In this document: one piece after another, positions 7,073-15,203 of the stretch
Layout of the letters: every line of letters starts with the position of its first letter
Numbering within the stretch: position 1 is the stretch's first letter
Assembly: GCA_018061025.1 (NCBI GenBank)
Contig: JAGOUY010000006.1
Location: forward strand, 1-64,000
Reading direction: 5' to 3'
Length of the DNA: 64,000 nt
DNA from: Patescibacteria group bacterium
GTDB lineage: Bacteria; Patescibacteriota; Patescibacteriia; 2-12-FULL-60-25
Program-made: the position numbers and the translations under genes
Notes under the pieces: generated by a model
The model's database searches: none
The model's input: only the letters and a program-made list of their open reading frames with translations
Told to the model about the DNA's origin: nothing

Positions 7073-8347
7073 ATGCTCCTCTCCGCTTCACAACGCTTCA
7101 TCGTCCATATTGATATGAATGCGTATTTTGCTTCTGTAGAGCAACAAGCCCATCCTGAGTGGCGAGGACGTCCCGTCTGTGTCTGCGCCTACCTAAAGGA
7201 ACACGGTTGTGTGATTGCCGCTTCTCGCGAGGCTAAAACGTACGGCATAGGAGTAGGAACCCGCGTACAGGACGCCCGTCTTCTCGCCCCAAACGCCGTA
7301 TTTGTAGAATGTGATCCCATAAAATATCGATCTGTCACCAAACAGATCTTTCGCATCTTCCATGACTATACTGATCGTATCGAACACTACTCCATCGATG
7401 AAGCGTTTCTAGACCTCACCGGTTGGTACAAGGATGAACTCTCTCTCATACAAGCTCTTTGCCAGCTTAAATTCAGAATCCAACACGAGGTAGGGGAATG
7501 GCTCACTGCCTCTATTGGCGTTGGACCAAATAAGCTTCTTGCCAAACTCGCTTCCGATTACCAAAAACCAGATGGTCTCACGTTGGTAGGCATTCGTACC
7601 CTTGATGATTTTCTGGCAGAGCATCGCCTCCAAGACATTATCGGTATCGGAAAACGCACCGAGCGTCGTTTGCAAAGACTAGGCATCTTCACCCCCTTAG
7701 AGCTAAAGAACGCTTCTCCAGCCATGCTTCTACGGAGGTGTGGGAAGACGCTCTATTTTTCCCACGCCGCTCTCAACGGACTCACCGTAGATGCGGTAAA
7801 CCCCTATCAACCATCTAAACCAAAATCAATCGGGCATTCGTACTGCGTTCCCAAGCACCTATCAAAAAAAGAAGAACTCCTCGCCATTTTTATAAAACTC
7901 GTCGATAAAGCCGCCAGACGGTTACGTATCCTCCGTCTAACCACGAAAGGGATATGGGTAGGAATCAATACAAGAAGCTCAACCCCCACTAAACCCATCA
8001 GCGTCTTCGATCGCTACACCCATAGCTTAAATAGTCATGCTCGATTTCCTGAACCCGTGTACGATCTGTTCTCGATCACGAAATCCGCGACCACTCTTTT
8101 TGAAACCCTTTGCAATCAAACTTCCTCCATATCCTTCATGGCCGTTTCCCTCTGGGGACTAGAACCCATGAACACCCAAGCAAACCTGCAGGGGATAGAG
8201 ACCCTCGAACGTCGCTCCGGCCGATTATCTGATGCCCTAGACGCCATCCGCAACAAGCACGGAGAACACGCCCTCATCTCCGCCCGTCATCTCAAAGCAG
8301 GGGAGCACGCCCCAGATAGAATCGGATTTAGGAAGGTCGATGGATGA
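7073..8347 (+). CDS. dinB: Y-family DNA polymerase (Pol IV-like)
   Basis: A 424-residue translesion polymerase. Palm metal-binding residues are visible: D14 in HIDMNAYFAS, and D109-E110 in YSIDEAFLDL. The steric-gate region (NAYFASVE), thumb helix-hairpin-helix (DIIGIGKRTERRLQRLGI) and little-finger domain follow. Length is slightly above E. coli DinB (351). The ATG at 7073 is preferred; an in-frame GTG at 7058 would overlap the upstream gene. The overlapping dyad at the operon promoter suggests damage or stress control. Confidence 0.9.
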   Translation: MLLSASQRFIVHIDMNAYFASVEQQAHPEWRGRPVCVCAYLKEHGCVIAASREAKTYGIGVGTRVQDARLLAPNAVFVECDPIKYRSVTKQIFRIFHDYTDRIEHYSIDEAFLDLTGWYKDELSLIQALCQLKFRIQHEVGEWLTASIGVGPNKLLAKLASDYQKPDGLTLVGIRTLDDFLAEHRLQDIIGIGKRTERRLQRLGIFTPLELKNASPAMLLRRCGKTLYFSHAALNGLTVDAVNPYQPSKPKSIGHSYCVPKHLSKKEELLAIFIKLVDKAARRLRILRLTTKGIWVGINTRSSTPTKPISVFDRYTHSLNSHARFPEPVYDLFSITKSATTLFETLCNQTSSISFMAVSLWGLEPMNTQANLQGIETLERRSGRLSDALDAIRNKHGEHALISARHLKAGEHAPDRIGFRKVDG

Positions 8348-8635
8348 CGATACAAAATTGCATGCCGCACGTATGACACAATAGCTATACACGATCGTTA
8401 TCCAACATCGTAAAAAAACACCATACGCGCCTATGATCACCGATCATAAAATTTGTCCTGAAGCTGGAAGGGGAGACGCCTACACGGAAGCGGACAGAGA
8501 GTCTATACATGCCACATTATGCGTCGTACACTATATCTTATGCGACGCATGGGGGATCTTTTTCTCGTTCTACTCAAAGAAAGCTATCCCCTACCACTAT
8601 TTTTCAAATTTTCACTGATAGACGCTTATCAAAAC
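8348..8635. other. Gene-free interval with two dyads between dinB and the ftsQ-like gene
   Basis: Convergent 3' ends flank this 288-base interval. Two inverted repeats are visible: TATGATC/GATCATA at 8432-8448 (3-base loop) and ATGCGTCG/CGACGCAT at 8519-8526/8543-8550 (16-base loop), the second followed by a G5 run and a T5 run. A possible 61-codon frame inside has no recognisable features. The hairpins may be terminators. Confidence 0.35.
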
Positions 8636-9478
8636 CTACTTCACGTAAATCCTCTGCGGAATTCTCGCATCCACATATTCCTTGACCTGTAGATCTTTTG
8701 GCTTCTGTTGCTGGAAGGCTTTAAACGCCTCTATTTGCGTTTCCAAGGTATCCTGGGAGGTATCAAACCAGGCGGCGTATCCCTGAGCCGTTATAACGAC
8801 CAGCCTTGTACTTGAAGGTGTCCCAGGAGGTTGAATTTCACGGTAGCCAATACCCTGCTTTTGGAACTGGAGCCCTATCGCAAGCCAGCGAGCAATTTCA
8901 GGGTCTGGGATACCCTCATTCGGCTGTAAGGGCTGTATAACGGTTGGATACGATAACACGGGCACATCTTGGGCATTGGTCGGACGCTTGGCCGTTAAAC
9001 GCGCCTCAATATCTTTTTGTTCTTGTGAACTAAGTTCTGCCAGAACACGTCCACGAAAATCCATCCAGAGATACTGGGTAGGCGTATGTAAAATAAAACG
9101 CCGGACACGCTCTTCAATCGAGAGTCGTAAAATATTAGTAGAGATTTTTGTCAGAGTAACACGCTCAACCCCAAGTCTGTCCGTCACCGCCGGCTCTAAG
9201 TGTCCGAGATCCATCAATAAACTATGACGAGCTGGTTCCCAAAACGAACGTGGTCGCACATCCATGGCTTCGTACACTTCCCTCTTGGCATGCACCGGGT
9301 CTATCCCCTTCACCCCAATCACTTCGATATCCTTGACCTGAAAGGCTTCACTAATAAAAAAAACGTAAAGCCACCCAATCACCGCCACAAGGGCGAAAAA
9401 AATAAAAAAAGCCACGCGCACAGATCCCCTCTCACGTGTCGCGCGGCGGGTAAAGCGGTTTTGCGGCTCAAGCAACAT
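8636..9478 (-). CDS. ftsQ: FtsQ/DivIB-like cell-division protein with POTRA domain
   Basis: A 280-residue single-pass protein. A basic N-terminus (RFTRRATRERGSVRV) and membrane helix (AFFIFFALVAVIGWLYVFF) are followed by a POTRA domain (VKDIEVIGVKGIDP) and an FtsQ-type beta domain (NILRLSIEERVRRFILHTPT, LWMDFRGRVLAEL). FtsQ links early and late divisome proteins. The ATG at 9478 lies six bases downstream of TATACT (9485-9490 on this strand), consistent with a leaderless message. The gene stands outside any mur-fts cluster here. Confidence 0.75.
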   Translation of the reverse strand: MLLEPQNRFTRRATRERGSVRVAFFIFFALVAVIGWLYVFFISEAFQVKDIEVIGVKGIDPVHAKREVYEAMDVRPRSFWEPARHSLLMDLGHLEPAVTDRLGVERVTLTKISTNILRLSIEERVRRFILHTPTQYLWMDFRGRVLAELSSQEQKDIEARLTAKRPTNAQDVPVLSYPTVIQPLQPNEGIPDPEIARWLAIGLQFQKQGIGYREIQPPGTPSSTRLVVITAQGYAAWFDTSQDTLETQIEAFKAFQQQKPKDLQVKEYVDARIPQRIYVK

Positions 9479-9524
9479 GTGAGTAGTATAACAAATCCTC
9501 ACACATTGCACCCCATCCCCTTCC

Positions 9525-10532
9525 CTATTCGAGCATTCGCTCTATAAAGGCCTGATAAAGCTGCGCCTCTCGCAAACGAGCCGGATCTTTTTGCGCCAAA
9601 GAAAATAGATAAGGAGACTTAATTAATGCCGAGAAGAGCTGATAAAACCACTGAACCTCTGGACGAATCATCTGTCTAGGCCCGTAATAGGCAACACAAC
9701 CTTCAATAAACGTCTCAGAAAGAGATTTATTACCTAATACCTCAATATCCATTGCCAATCGATACACGGAATAACTCCGCTCCATCAAACGCCACTCTGG
9801 TTTCATTAAGTAAATATCAATACAAGATAGTGTACCCCCTTCAAAAAAGAGATTATCTGAGTGGGAGTCTATGCACGGAACCATCTCATCTTCCTGCAAC
9901 GACGAGAACCTGTCCTGATGGCTCTGGACGAACCCACGTAGAGAATGAATAGCTCGATCCGTTAAAGCCCTTGGAAATGCCGGATCAGCCGACAACGACC
10001 AACGCTCCAGATTTAATAAGGAGAGCTCCAACCGAGCTAACATCGAAAGCTCAGAAGGCTCACGCCAGGGAAATTGATCTACCTTCTTGGTTAGCTGACT
10101 TCCAATCGCAAACGCATCGGCTTCTGAGATCCGTCCTTCCAATAACTGACGCGTTAGATTCAAAACAGCATCAATTCGACGCATTTGAATCACCCGCTCA
10201 GAGGACGTCTTCATCTCTTCGGTCAAGAGAGTCGTCTCTCCCTCCACTTCAATCCCCTGTAATTGTTGGTAGACGCTTGGGTTAAAATACTGGTTCCAAC
10301 GAAAATCTTCTTTATAGAACGCACGACGTATATCAATATTATCGAGGTTAATAAAATCCTTATTAAAATCCTGATTATCTCTACGATAGATCTTGTAGAC
10401 TGTAGACGGAAATAAAAATACATCGGAAATAAAGGTCCGTATATGTTCTGGAGGAATCCCCGGCTCGAGCAACCCTTGGACCGTTCCAGCTTTAAACGCG
10501 CGAAGGATAAGATCGTGTTGGTCTAAAGACAT
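9525..10532 (-). CDS. Aminoglycoside-phosphotransferase-like kinase-fold protein
   Basis: A 335-residue protein with the kinase-like pattern of COG2187: an N-lobe strand pair (SDVFLFPSTVYKIYRR), FNKDFINLDNIDIRRAFYKE, then WNQYFNPSVYQQL. In the C-lobe, CIDSHSDNLFFEGGTLSCID aligns with the HGDLHxxN...D catalytic and metal-binding loop; both Asp and Asn are kept, but the first His is Cys. The substrate is unknown. The start at 10532 (MSLDQHDL) was chosen because upstream in-frame codons run into the tRNA-Leu gene on the other strand. Confidence 0.65.
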   Translation of the reverse strand: MSLDQHDLILRAFKAGTVQGLLEPGIPPEHIRTFISDVFLFPSTVYKIYRRDNQDFNKDFINLDNIDIRRAFYKEDFRWNQYFNPSVYQQLQGIEVEGETTLLTEEMKTSSERVIQMRRIDAVLNLTRQLLEGRISEADAFAIGSQLTKKVDQFPWREPSELSMLARLELSLLNLERWSLSADPAFPRALTDRAIHSLRGFVQSHQDRFSSLQEDEMVPCIDSHSDNLFFEGGTLSCIDIYLMKPEWRLMERSYSVYRLAMDIEVLGNKSLSETFIEGCVAYYGPRQMIRPEVQWFYQLFSALIKSPYLFSLAQKDPARLREAQLYQAFIERMLE

Positions 10533-10653
10533 AGAATCTAGCTTAGCAAGAAAAATAGGAATAACAAATGATTCGCGAGGAAAAGGAACAGGCTTGACGC
10601 TCAGAGGTAGGTTGGTTACCCTGTCGCTAGATAACGAGACACAGAACCGGTCG

Positions 10654-10740
10654 GCCGGGATGGCGGAATTGGTAGACGCACAGGACTCAAAATCCTGCGA
10701 TCGAAAGGTCATGAGAGTTCGATTCTCTCTCCCGGCACCA
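10654..10740 (+). tRNA. tRNA-Leu (anticodon CAA)
   Basis: A class II tRNA with acceptor GCCGGGA/TCCCGGC, D-arm GGCGGAATTGGTAGACGC, anticodon stem CAGGA/TCCTG with loop CTCAAAA (anticodon CAA, normal U33), a long variable arm, T-loop GTTCGATTC and encoded CCA. A 15-bp terminator hairpin follows immediately. Confidence 0.95.
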
Positions 10741-10774
10741 TATAAAAACAACGCATTTCTGCGTTGTTTTTATA
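10741..10774. terminator. Terminator hairpin after tRNA-Leu
   Basis: A perfect 15-bp stem (10741-10755 with 10760-10774, loop TTTC) has a T5 tract on the descending arm and an A5 tract on the ascending arm, so it can end transcription both from tRNA-Leu and from the convergent gene at 10788-11930. The core (AACAACGC) recurs in the terminators of two other tRNA genes here. Confidence 0.85.
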
Positions 10775-10787
10775 TATCGGACGACGA

Positions 10788-11930
10788 CTACATCTCCTCT
10801 TCCACCGGAGCTATCATCATGGCCTCAAACTGCTGCTTTGCCATCTGAAGCAACGATTCAAACGTCGTGAAAACACTTGGAGCTACTACGTCACGATTTG
10901 GGACGACCTTCATCGCAGAAATAAGCGTAAAGCTGAAGTCATTATATCCCGCTAATCGCTTTACTAAACGCGTCCCAGAATACGTCTGAGAATAACTTGG
11001 TTCCGTCATTTTTCCCGCCACTTCGATACGTTCGATCATGCCAGTTTGCTCGTTCAAGACAGCAATCATGCGCACATTTGCGATCTTGGCACGCACCTTG
11101 GTCATCATGGTACGCAATTCCTTGGTCTGCGCTGCATATTGCGTATTGTAAGCTTTACGATCACTGACTTTTACATCCGCTAAGTCCTTCTCAATTTGTT
11201 TACGCAACAAGGTTTCCAGCTCCGTCCAAAAACGGGCATTAATTTGGAATTGGATGCGAGAGTACATGACTCCGCCACGATTCGTGCGTGATTCCAAACG
11301 GACGGCGCGCAAGGCTCCTGGCTTTTGTGCAATGGACATCAACCGACGGGTTAAATCCTCCTGCGTACTTGCGGATAAGTTCACCTCACTGGAAGAAGGT
11401 AGAATCTCTTGCAAGCTATCCTGCAAACGGTCCAAATCAAGCTGTAGCCAACGACCAACGACCATATCCAAATTCAACCCCGGAATCTCTAAGCCTTGAA
11501 TCATCCCGCGCACATCATCGGAAATAGAGGCGATGCGCACGTAATATGCCTGACCAATTTTCTTGATCTCAAAGCTCGCAGGATCCTTCCATTTCATCGC
11601 TCCCCCAAGCTCAGCAAGCTCTGGAGCGCCCATGACCTCTACGGATTCGACACGAAAACGTTGTTCGCTATCACCCATCGCGGTTGCACGAGGAAACATC
11701 TCACTATTCACGATCATGTGAACTTTGACTCCACCACCTTGTTGTCCACGCGCCACAGGACGGTAGTTATAAGAAAACGTAAGGTCAAACGTGCTCGCTT
11801 GAGGAACACGAGACGTCGCCGACATAGAGACCGCACGATCGAGCAATTGTTGAGACGTCGCCGCCCAAGACAATTGCGGGACAAATAAGGCGGCACAGGC
11901 CACCCCTGTCAGAAAACGTTTGATAAACAT
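10788..11930 (-). CDS. Secreted protein of unknown function
   Basis: A 380-residue protein with a clear Sec signal peptide (MFIKRFLTGVACAALFVPQL, cleavage near SWAATS). The mature part has long beta-prone stretches (STFDLTFSYNYRPVARG, KVHMIVNSEMFP, SFEIKKIGQAYYVRI) and a helical region near residues 250-300. The pattern loosely resembles outer-surface lipid-binding beta proteins, but no family is recognised. The ATG at 11930 is preceded by TATACT with a nine-base gap. Confidence 0.7.
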   Translation of the reverse strand: MFIKRFLTGVACAALFVPQLSWAATSQQLLDRAVSMSATSRVPQASTFDLTFSYNYRPVARGQQGGGVKVHMIVNSEMFPRATAMGDSEQRFRVESVEVMGAPELAELGGAMKWKDPASFEIKKIGQAYYVRIASISDDVRGMIQGLEIPGLNLDMVVGRWLQLDLDRLQDSLQEILPSSSEVNLSASTQEDLTRRLMSIAQKPGALRAVRLESRTNRGGVMYSRIQFQINARFWTELETLLRKQIEKDLADVKVSDRKAYNTQYAAQTKELRTMMTKVRAKIANVRMIAVLNEQTGMIERIEVAGKMTEPSYSQTYSGTRLVKRLAGYNDFSFTLISAMKVVPNRDVVAPSVFTTFESLLQMAKQQFEAMMIAPVEEEM

Positions 11931-11989
11931 AGTGAACGGAGTATAACAGCTTGACGATCCAAGGGAAAGCAGATATCCTCCATCACATC

Positions 11990-12112
11990 TAGAACTTACA
12001 CGTTTGGATGAAGAGCAAGGCGGAGACGAGGAGCGGAGTAAGGCGTACTGAAAGGTACGATGTCGAGCACCGCAGGCTCCAACGAAGCTATTCGCCGAAC
12101 GTGTAAGTTCTA
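11990..12112. repeat. 123-bp structured repeat, copy A
   Basis: Begins TAGAACTTAC and ends with its reverse complement; the 18-base terminal arms pair with one G-T wobble. The interior (ATGAAGAGCAAGGCGGAG... CCGCAGGCTCCAACGAAGC) is nearly identical to copy B at 30221-30342, and a central hairpin (CGTAC/GTACG) also pairs in both. It ends four bases before the initiator tRNA gene. Reading frames through it are shadows. Confidence 0.85.
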
Positions 12113-12116
12113 ATAT

Positions 12117-12191
12117 CGCGGGGTAGAGCAGCGGCAGCTCGCCAGGCCCATAACCTGGAGGTCGCCGGTTCAAATCCGGCCCCCGCAACCA
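12117..12191 (+). tRNA. Initiator tRNA-fMet (anticodon CAT) with C33
   Basis: Acceptor CGCGGGG pairs with CCCCGCA, leaving the C1-A72 mismatch that marks bacterial initiators; A11-U24 in the D-stem is also present, and CCA is encoded. The anticodon stem is CCAGG/CCTGG with loop CCCATAA, so position 33 is C instead of the near-universal U. The terminator at 12195-12224 follows. Confidence 0.92.
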
Positions 12192-12194
12192 CGT

Positions 12195-12224
12195 AAAAAC
12201 AGCGCTTAATCGGCGTTGTTTTTT
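12195..12224 (+). terminator. Terminator after tRNA-fMet
   Basis: AAAAACAGCGC pairs with GCGTTGTTTTT (one G-T) around TTAATCG and runs into further T residues. It closely resembles the hairpins after tRNA-Leu (10741) and tRNA-Met (14025). Confidence 0.8.
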
Positions 12225-12253
12225 GTTTCTAAATGAATTTGAGTGCTGCTATC

Positions 12254-12286
12254 AAAAAAATAGCCCGGAGAAGAATCTCGCGGGGC
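12254..12286 (-). terminator. Terminator of the small gene 12317-12520
   Basis: On the minus strand GCCCCGCGAGA...TCTCCGGGC forms an imperfect hairpin followed by TATTTTTTT. It lies directly downstream of the minus-strand gene. Confidence 0.65.
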
Positions 12287-12316
12287 AAAGGAGGTAGATA
12301 GATGGGGAGTAATCGG

Positions 12317-12520
12317 TCAGGTATTCTTGGGCTTCGGTCGGCGTTCGGGTCGCAGCGGCATGTCGCCGTACGGATCAGGAGCCTTCTGCGTAGCGCGCGG
12401 AACGTGGGCGGAAGGAGGCATGGGACGAGAGGGGCGATCACCGGCAGGCACCACGTTGTGCGCCGCGCCCGGAGTCGACGTTCGAGACTGTCCATCGCCC
12501 AGGCTGTTGGTCTCAGTCAT
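12317..12520 (-). CDS. Short Pro/Arg-rich protein, unknown function
   Basis: A 67-residue, probably disordered protein (MTETNSLGDGQSRTSTPGAA... ending in RPERRPKPKNT). No family is recognised. Support comes from context: a GAGG Shine-Dalgarno sequence 8 bases before ATG 12520, a promoter (TTGACG at 12612-12617, TAGATT at 12589-12594 on the minus strand, 17-base spacer) and a terminator at 12254-12286. It is much GC-richer than its neighbours. Overlapping frames of similar length exist on both strands, so the coding call is moderate. Confidence 0.5.
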   Translation of the reverse strand: MTETNSLGDGQSRTSTPGAAHNVVPAGDRPSRPMPPSAHVPRATQKAPDPYGDMPLRPERRPKPKNT

Positions 12521-12588
12521 GACAGTGACCTCACGACAGAAAGATTTACGATCTACCCAACGCTGTCGTTCCATTGGGATTTAAACTA

Positions 12589-12617
12589 ATCTAAATCAGC
12601 CAAAGCGTTTCGTCAAC
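12589..12617 (-). promoter_or_regulatory. Promoter of the small gene 12317-12520
   Basis: Read on the minus strand, TTGACG (12617-12612) and TAGATT (12594-12589) are separated by exactly 17 bases. About 70 bases lie between the -10 and the start codon, long enough for the Shine-Dalgarno sequence seen there. Confidence 0.5.
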
Positions 12618-12676
12618 TATCAAACAGTCAGAAACATAAAATTGTGAATGAAACCGGAATAAGATACCGTACCTCC

Positions 12677-13102
12677 ATGCCTCAAATAAAAACGCTCTCA
12701 CCTTTGATTCGTTGGTGCTTCTTACCTATATTAATTATCCTTCTAGCAGCGTTTATTTTTGTCGAGGTTAGAAACCTCCTACATAGCCTGCAAATACGTT
12801 TTTATTGGATCCCCACAACCGCTCAAATCACCCAAACCAATAGGCAAGGAAAGGGGGTCATGGGCAAATACCAATACACCTTCAAAAACACGGAATATAC
12901 AGGCAGTCTTTTTGGCGACCCCATCTCATTTTATTCAAAGACAGGAGAGATGATTCAAATCTGGATCGATCCAACCCAACCATCTAAAAGCGACGTTCCT
13001 GATTCACTCGTAAAGATCCCTTTTCTCTTTCTTTTACTTGTAGGTGAAGCAGGCTGTCTTTGGATGCTCTTATCTCGTGACCCAACATCCCTTCGCAAAT
13101 AA
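12677..13102 (+). CDS. DUF3592-like membrane protein
   Basis: A 141-residue protein with a membrane helix near each end (CFLPILIILLAAFIFVEVRN and FLFLLLVGEAGCLWMLL) around a beta-rich extracytoplasmic part (YWIPTTAQITQTNRQG, GKYQYTFKNTEYTGSLFGDP, IQIWIDPTQPSKS). This two-helix layout with the TxAxI and VWIDPxxPxxS-like pattern is typical of DUF3592. Function unknown. It overlaps the convergent Nudix gene by 33 bases at the 3' end. An in-frame GTG at 12644 is an alternative start. Confidence 0.7.
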   Translation: MPQIKTLSPLIRWCFLPILIILLAAFIFVEVRNLLHSLQIRFYWIPTTAQITQTNRQGKGVMGKYQYTFKNTEYTGSLFGDPISFYSKTGEMIQIWIDPTQPSKSDVPDSLVKIPFLFLLLVGEAGCLWMLLSRDPTSLRK

Positions 13103-13489
13103 GGCCTTCTGAGTTACCTCTCCTAAAGCTGGCAGTGCATCCGTAGCAAACCATCCGATATCATCGGCTTTATCCGGTTCACAAATACACGGTTCTCCTT
13201 CCCAACGATGGATCAAAAACTGCGCATCAATACGTTCTACTTCCCCATCCAAGGCATGACAGACGGCATACAGCTCACAATCTTCTGGACGAACGACGCA
13301 GCCAATTTCTTCCAAAACTTCGCGTTGAACGGCTTCCAATAAACTTTCCCCTAACTCAACTCGACCACCCGGCATCCCATACCGCCCATCCGCGTGGCCT
13401 GTATTTTTACGCCGCACAAGCAAAATACGTCCTTGCTCGTCACACAATTTACCAAAAGCCGTTAAGACCATCATCCGTTGAACGCTCAT
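13070..13489 (-). CDS. Nudix hydrolase (MutT-like)
   Basis: A 139-residue single-domain hydrolase. The Nudix box GGRVELGESLLEAVQREVLE followed by EIG fits GX5EX7REUXEEXGU with all catalytic Glu present. RILLVRRKNTGHADGRYGMP is the usual preceding strand. Such enzymes cleave nucleoside diphosphate-X substrates; the actual substrate cannot be read. Its 3' end overlaps the convergent DUF3592-like gene, and the membrane-protein gene upstream ends 7 bases before its start. Confidence 0.85.
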   Translation of the reverse strand: MSVQRMMVLTAFGKLCDEQGRILLVRRKNTGHADGRYGMPGGRVELGESLLEAVQREVLEEIGCVVRPEDCELYAVCHALDGEVERIDAQFLIHRWEGEPCICEPDKADDIGWFATDALPALGEVTQKALFAKGCWVTR

Positions 13490-13496
13490 ACAGCTA

Positions 13497-13964
13497 TTAC
13501 CAAATGCGAATTAAAAGTAAAATCGTCAAAAAAACCTGCAATGCAACCCCCGCCCCAAAGGGAATATCCCCCTTTTTATCCGTGATACGCGTATGAAAAG
13601 AGAAATGAAATCGATTAACCGGTTCAAGAACCTTGATGTGAAACACTTGGTACAAAGCGACTAATACATCCGGCAACACGGAACCAAAAATCCCGGCGGT
13701 GATTGCAAGTCGATGCGTATTCAAACCCGTATTAAAAAGTGCTAACACAAGCAGCATCCCCACCAATCCATCCAGGGTGACATACGCAATCGCACGTTTC
13801 ATCTTGGTCCCAGACGCGTAATCTTTGTACAATCCAGAATCGCCATGCGGAATAATATCCGCCACAAAATGAGAAACCAAGCCTAAGCCAAATGCCAAGA
13901 CAGGGCTACTCGCAAACTGCTCACCAAGCAAGACACCAAGCAATGCATGCGTCGTGATAAACAT
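13497..13964 (-). CDS. YdjM/DUF457-like membrane protein
   Basis: A 155-residue membrane protein beginning MFITTHALLGVLLGEQFASS and carrying SHFVADIIPHGD, the His/Asp-rich helix pattern of membrane-bound hydrolase-like proteins of the DUF457 (YdjM) group. Three to four helices are expected (LVSHFVADI, AYVTLDGLVGMLLVLALF, LAITAGIFGSVLPDVLVALY, ALQVFLTILLLIRIW). ATG 13964 lies seven bases after TATCCT (13972-13977), again pointing to a leaderless message. Confidence 0.75.
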   Translation of the reverse strand: MFITTHALLGVLLGEQFASSPVLAFGLGLVSHFVADIIPHGDSGLYKDYASGTKMKRAIAYVTLDGLVGMLLVLALFNTGLNTHRLAITAGIFGSVLPDVLVALYQVFHIKVLEPVNRFHFSFHTRITDKKGDIPFGAGVALQVFLTILLLIRIW

Positions 13965-14024
13965 GGAGAGTAGGATACATGCATCCAGTCTATTCGTGAA
14001 GCGTGTGAAGCGAAAATGAGTAAC

Positions 14025-14053
14025 AAAAACAACGCATTTCTGCGCTGTTTTTT
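14025..14053 (-). terminator. Terminator after tRNA-Met
   Basis: On the minus strand AACAGCGCA/TGCGTTGTT pairs around GAAA and is followed by a T run. It is near-identical in sequence to the other tRNA terminators at 10741 and 12195. Confidence 0.8.
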
Positions 14054-14055
14054 CG

Positions 14056-14132
14056 TGGTAGCGGGGGGCGGGATCGAACCGCCGACCTCGGGCTTATGAG
14101 TCCCACGCTCTAACCAGCTGAGCTACCCCGCC
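14056..14132 (-). tRNA. tRNA with anticodon CAT (elongator Met, or Ile2)
   Basis: Acceptor GGCGGGG/CCCCGCT (G1-U72 wobble), D-arm TAGCTCAGCTGGTTAGAGC, anticodon loop CTCATAA with U33, T-arm GGCGGTTCGATCCCGCC and encoded CCA. The anticodon stem has an A31-G39 mismatch. CAT could be elongator Met or lysidine-modified Ile; G1-U72 and the lack of C1-A72 exclude the initiator. Confidence 0.9.
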
Positions 14133-14147
14133 AAATGTGGTGAGATA

Positions 14148-15200
14148 TTAGCAACTCTTGGCTATTACGGCAAGCATCCCCTCTGCCACCTCCTTCCAGG
14201 AGAACGATTGTGCCCTGGCACGTCCCTTTTCTTGCATCTGTCGCCAATCCTCCTGATTCATCAATAAACGCGTTATCGCCTCAATCCAGCCCTCACGATC
14301 AGTTGGATCAAGCAAGATCCCCCCATCCCCCACCACTTCAGGATGCGCACCCCGATCACTCGCAATAACAGGCGTCCCATGCGCCATCCCCTCTAACGCG
14401 ACCCTGCCAAACCCCTCATGCCAGGAGGGAACCAATACAAGTCGAGATTCCCCTATTAAACGATCTCGCTCCGCATCCGACACATCTCGGAAACGCAGAA
14501 GATGTTCCTCTGCGGGAATCTCAACCTTCCCCCATCCATCCTTCCCCGCAATGATCAGCTTCACCGGTCTCTTAACCCGTCGACACACCTCCGGCCACAC
14601 ATTAGAAATAAAAGAAATGTTCTTCCGAGGCTCCACGGTTCCCATGATTAATACTTGATCGCATCGTTCATCGAGCGTTTTAATAACCACAGGAGTCTCT
14701 ACGCCCTCACGAGTAACGCTCACTCGTTTATCCAGGCTTGGTATCAATCGAAGAACGTTATTTCTCGTATCCTCACTCACACAAAAAACATGGCGAGCAC
14801 GCCTTAAACTCTGTAAAAAAACGTGCGTCGTAAAATAACGTTGAAATCGAGATTGCGGAAACCATTCTGGATGAGAAAAAATCTCAACATCATGCACCCA
14901 TACAAATGAAGGAAGTGGGCAACCAATAGAAACAGAGCCCGTCGGAGCGAATACCGCATCACACCCATCTTCACGCACAGCTTTCCATAGAGATGAGCGC
15001 GAGGAAGAGCTCGCTAACCGTCTCACCGTTCCTGAACCAGAAGCCTCTGCATCCCCCATCACATACCCGACACATTCGAGATCAAAGTGAGAAGCTTCCT
15101 CGATACACGCACAAAAAAGCTCACGAGCCGCGTGAGCAATCCCTGCGCCTGCAGAACCATCCGCAGGCAAACAGCGTAAATCAAAAGCAATGCGTTTCAT
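14148..15200 (-). CDS. Glycosyltransferase family 4 (GT-B fold)
   Basis: A 350-residue protein with the GT4 C-terminal domain: VLIMGTVEPRKNISFI, KLIIAGKDGWG, LVLVPSWHEGFGRVALEGMA (the EGFG...E nucleotide-sugar site) and GTPVIASDRGAHPEVVGDGG. The N-terminal half (RIAFDLRCLPADGSAGAGIA, WVHDVEIFSHPEWFP, VFCVSEDTRNNVLR) is the acceptor lobe. It likely transfers a sugar from a nucleotide donor to a surface glycan; donor and acceptor cannot be read. It starts three bases after the carboxypeptidase gene. Confidence 0.9.
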   Translation of the reverse strand: MKRIAFDLRCLPADGSAGAGIAHAARELFCACIEEASHFDLECVGYVMGDAEASGSGTVRRLASSSSRSSLWKAVREDGCDAVFAPTGSVSIGCPLPSFVWVHDVEIFSHPEWFPQSRFQRYFTTHVFLQSLRRARHVFCVSEDTRNNVLRLIPSLDKRVSVTREGVETPVVIKTLDERCDQVLIMGTVEPRKNISFISNVWPEVCRRVKRPVKLIIAGKDGWGKVEIPAEEHLLRFRDVSDAERDRLIGESRLVLVPSWHEGFGRVALEGMAHGTPVIASDRGAHPEVVGDGGILLDPTDREGWIEAITRLLMNQEDWRQMQEKGRARAQSFSWKEVAEGMLAVIAKSC

Positions 15201-15203
15201 GCA

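Noticed and set aside
8433..8618. 61-codon frame downstream of dinB
   Set aside because: It has no conserved pattern, spans two inverted repeats, lacks a start signal and lies in a convergent gene interval.
11990..12188. Extended N-terminus of the secreted protein (frame open to 12188)
   Set aside because: The extension would run through the structured repeat and the initiator tRNA gene; the signal peptide starts at 11930.
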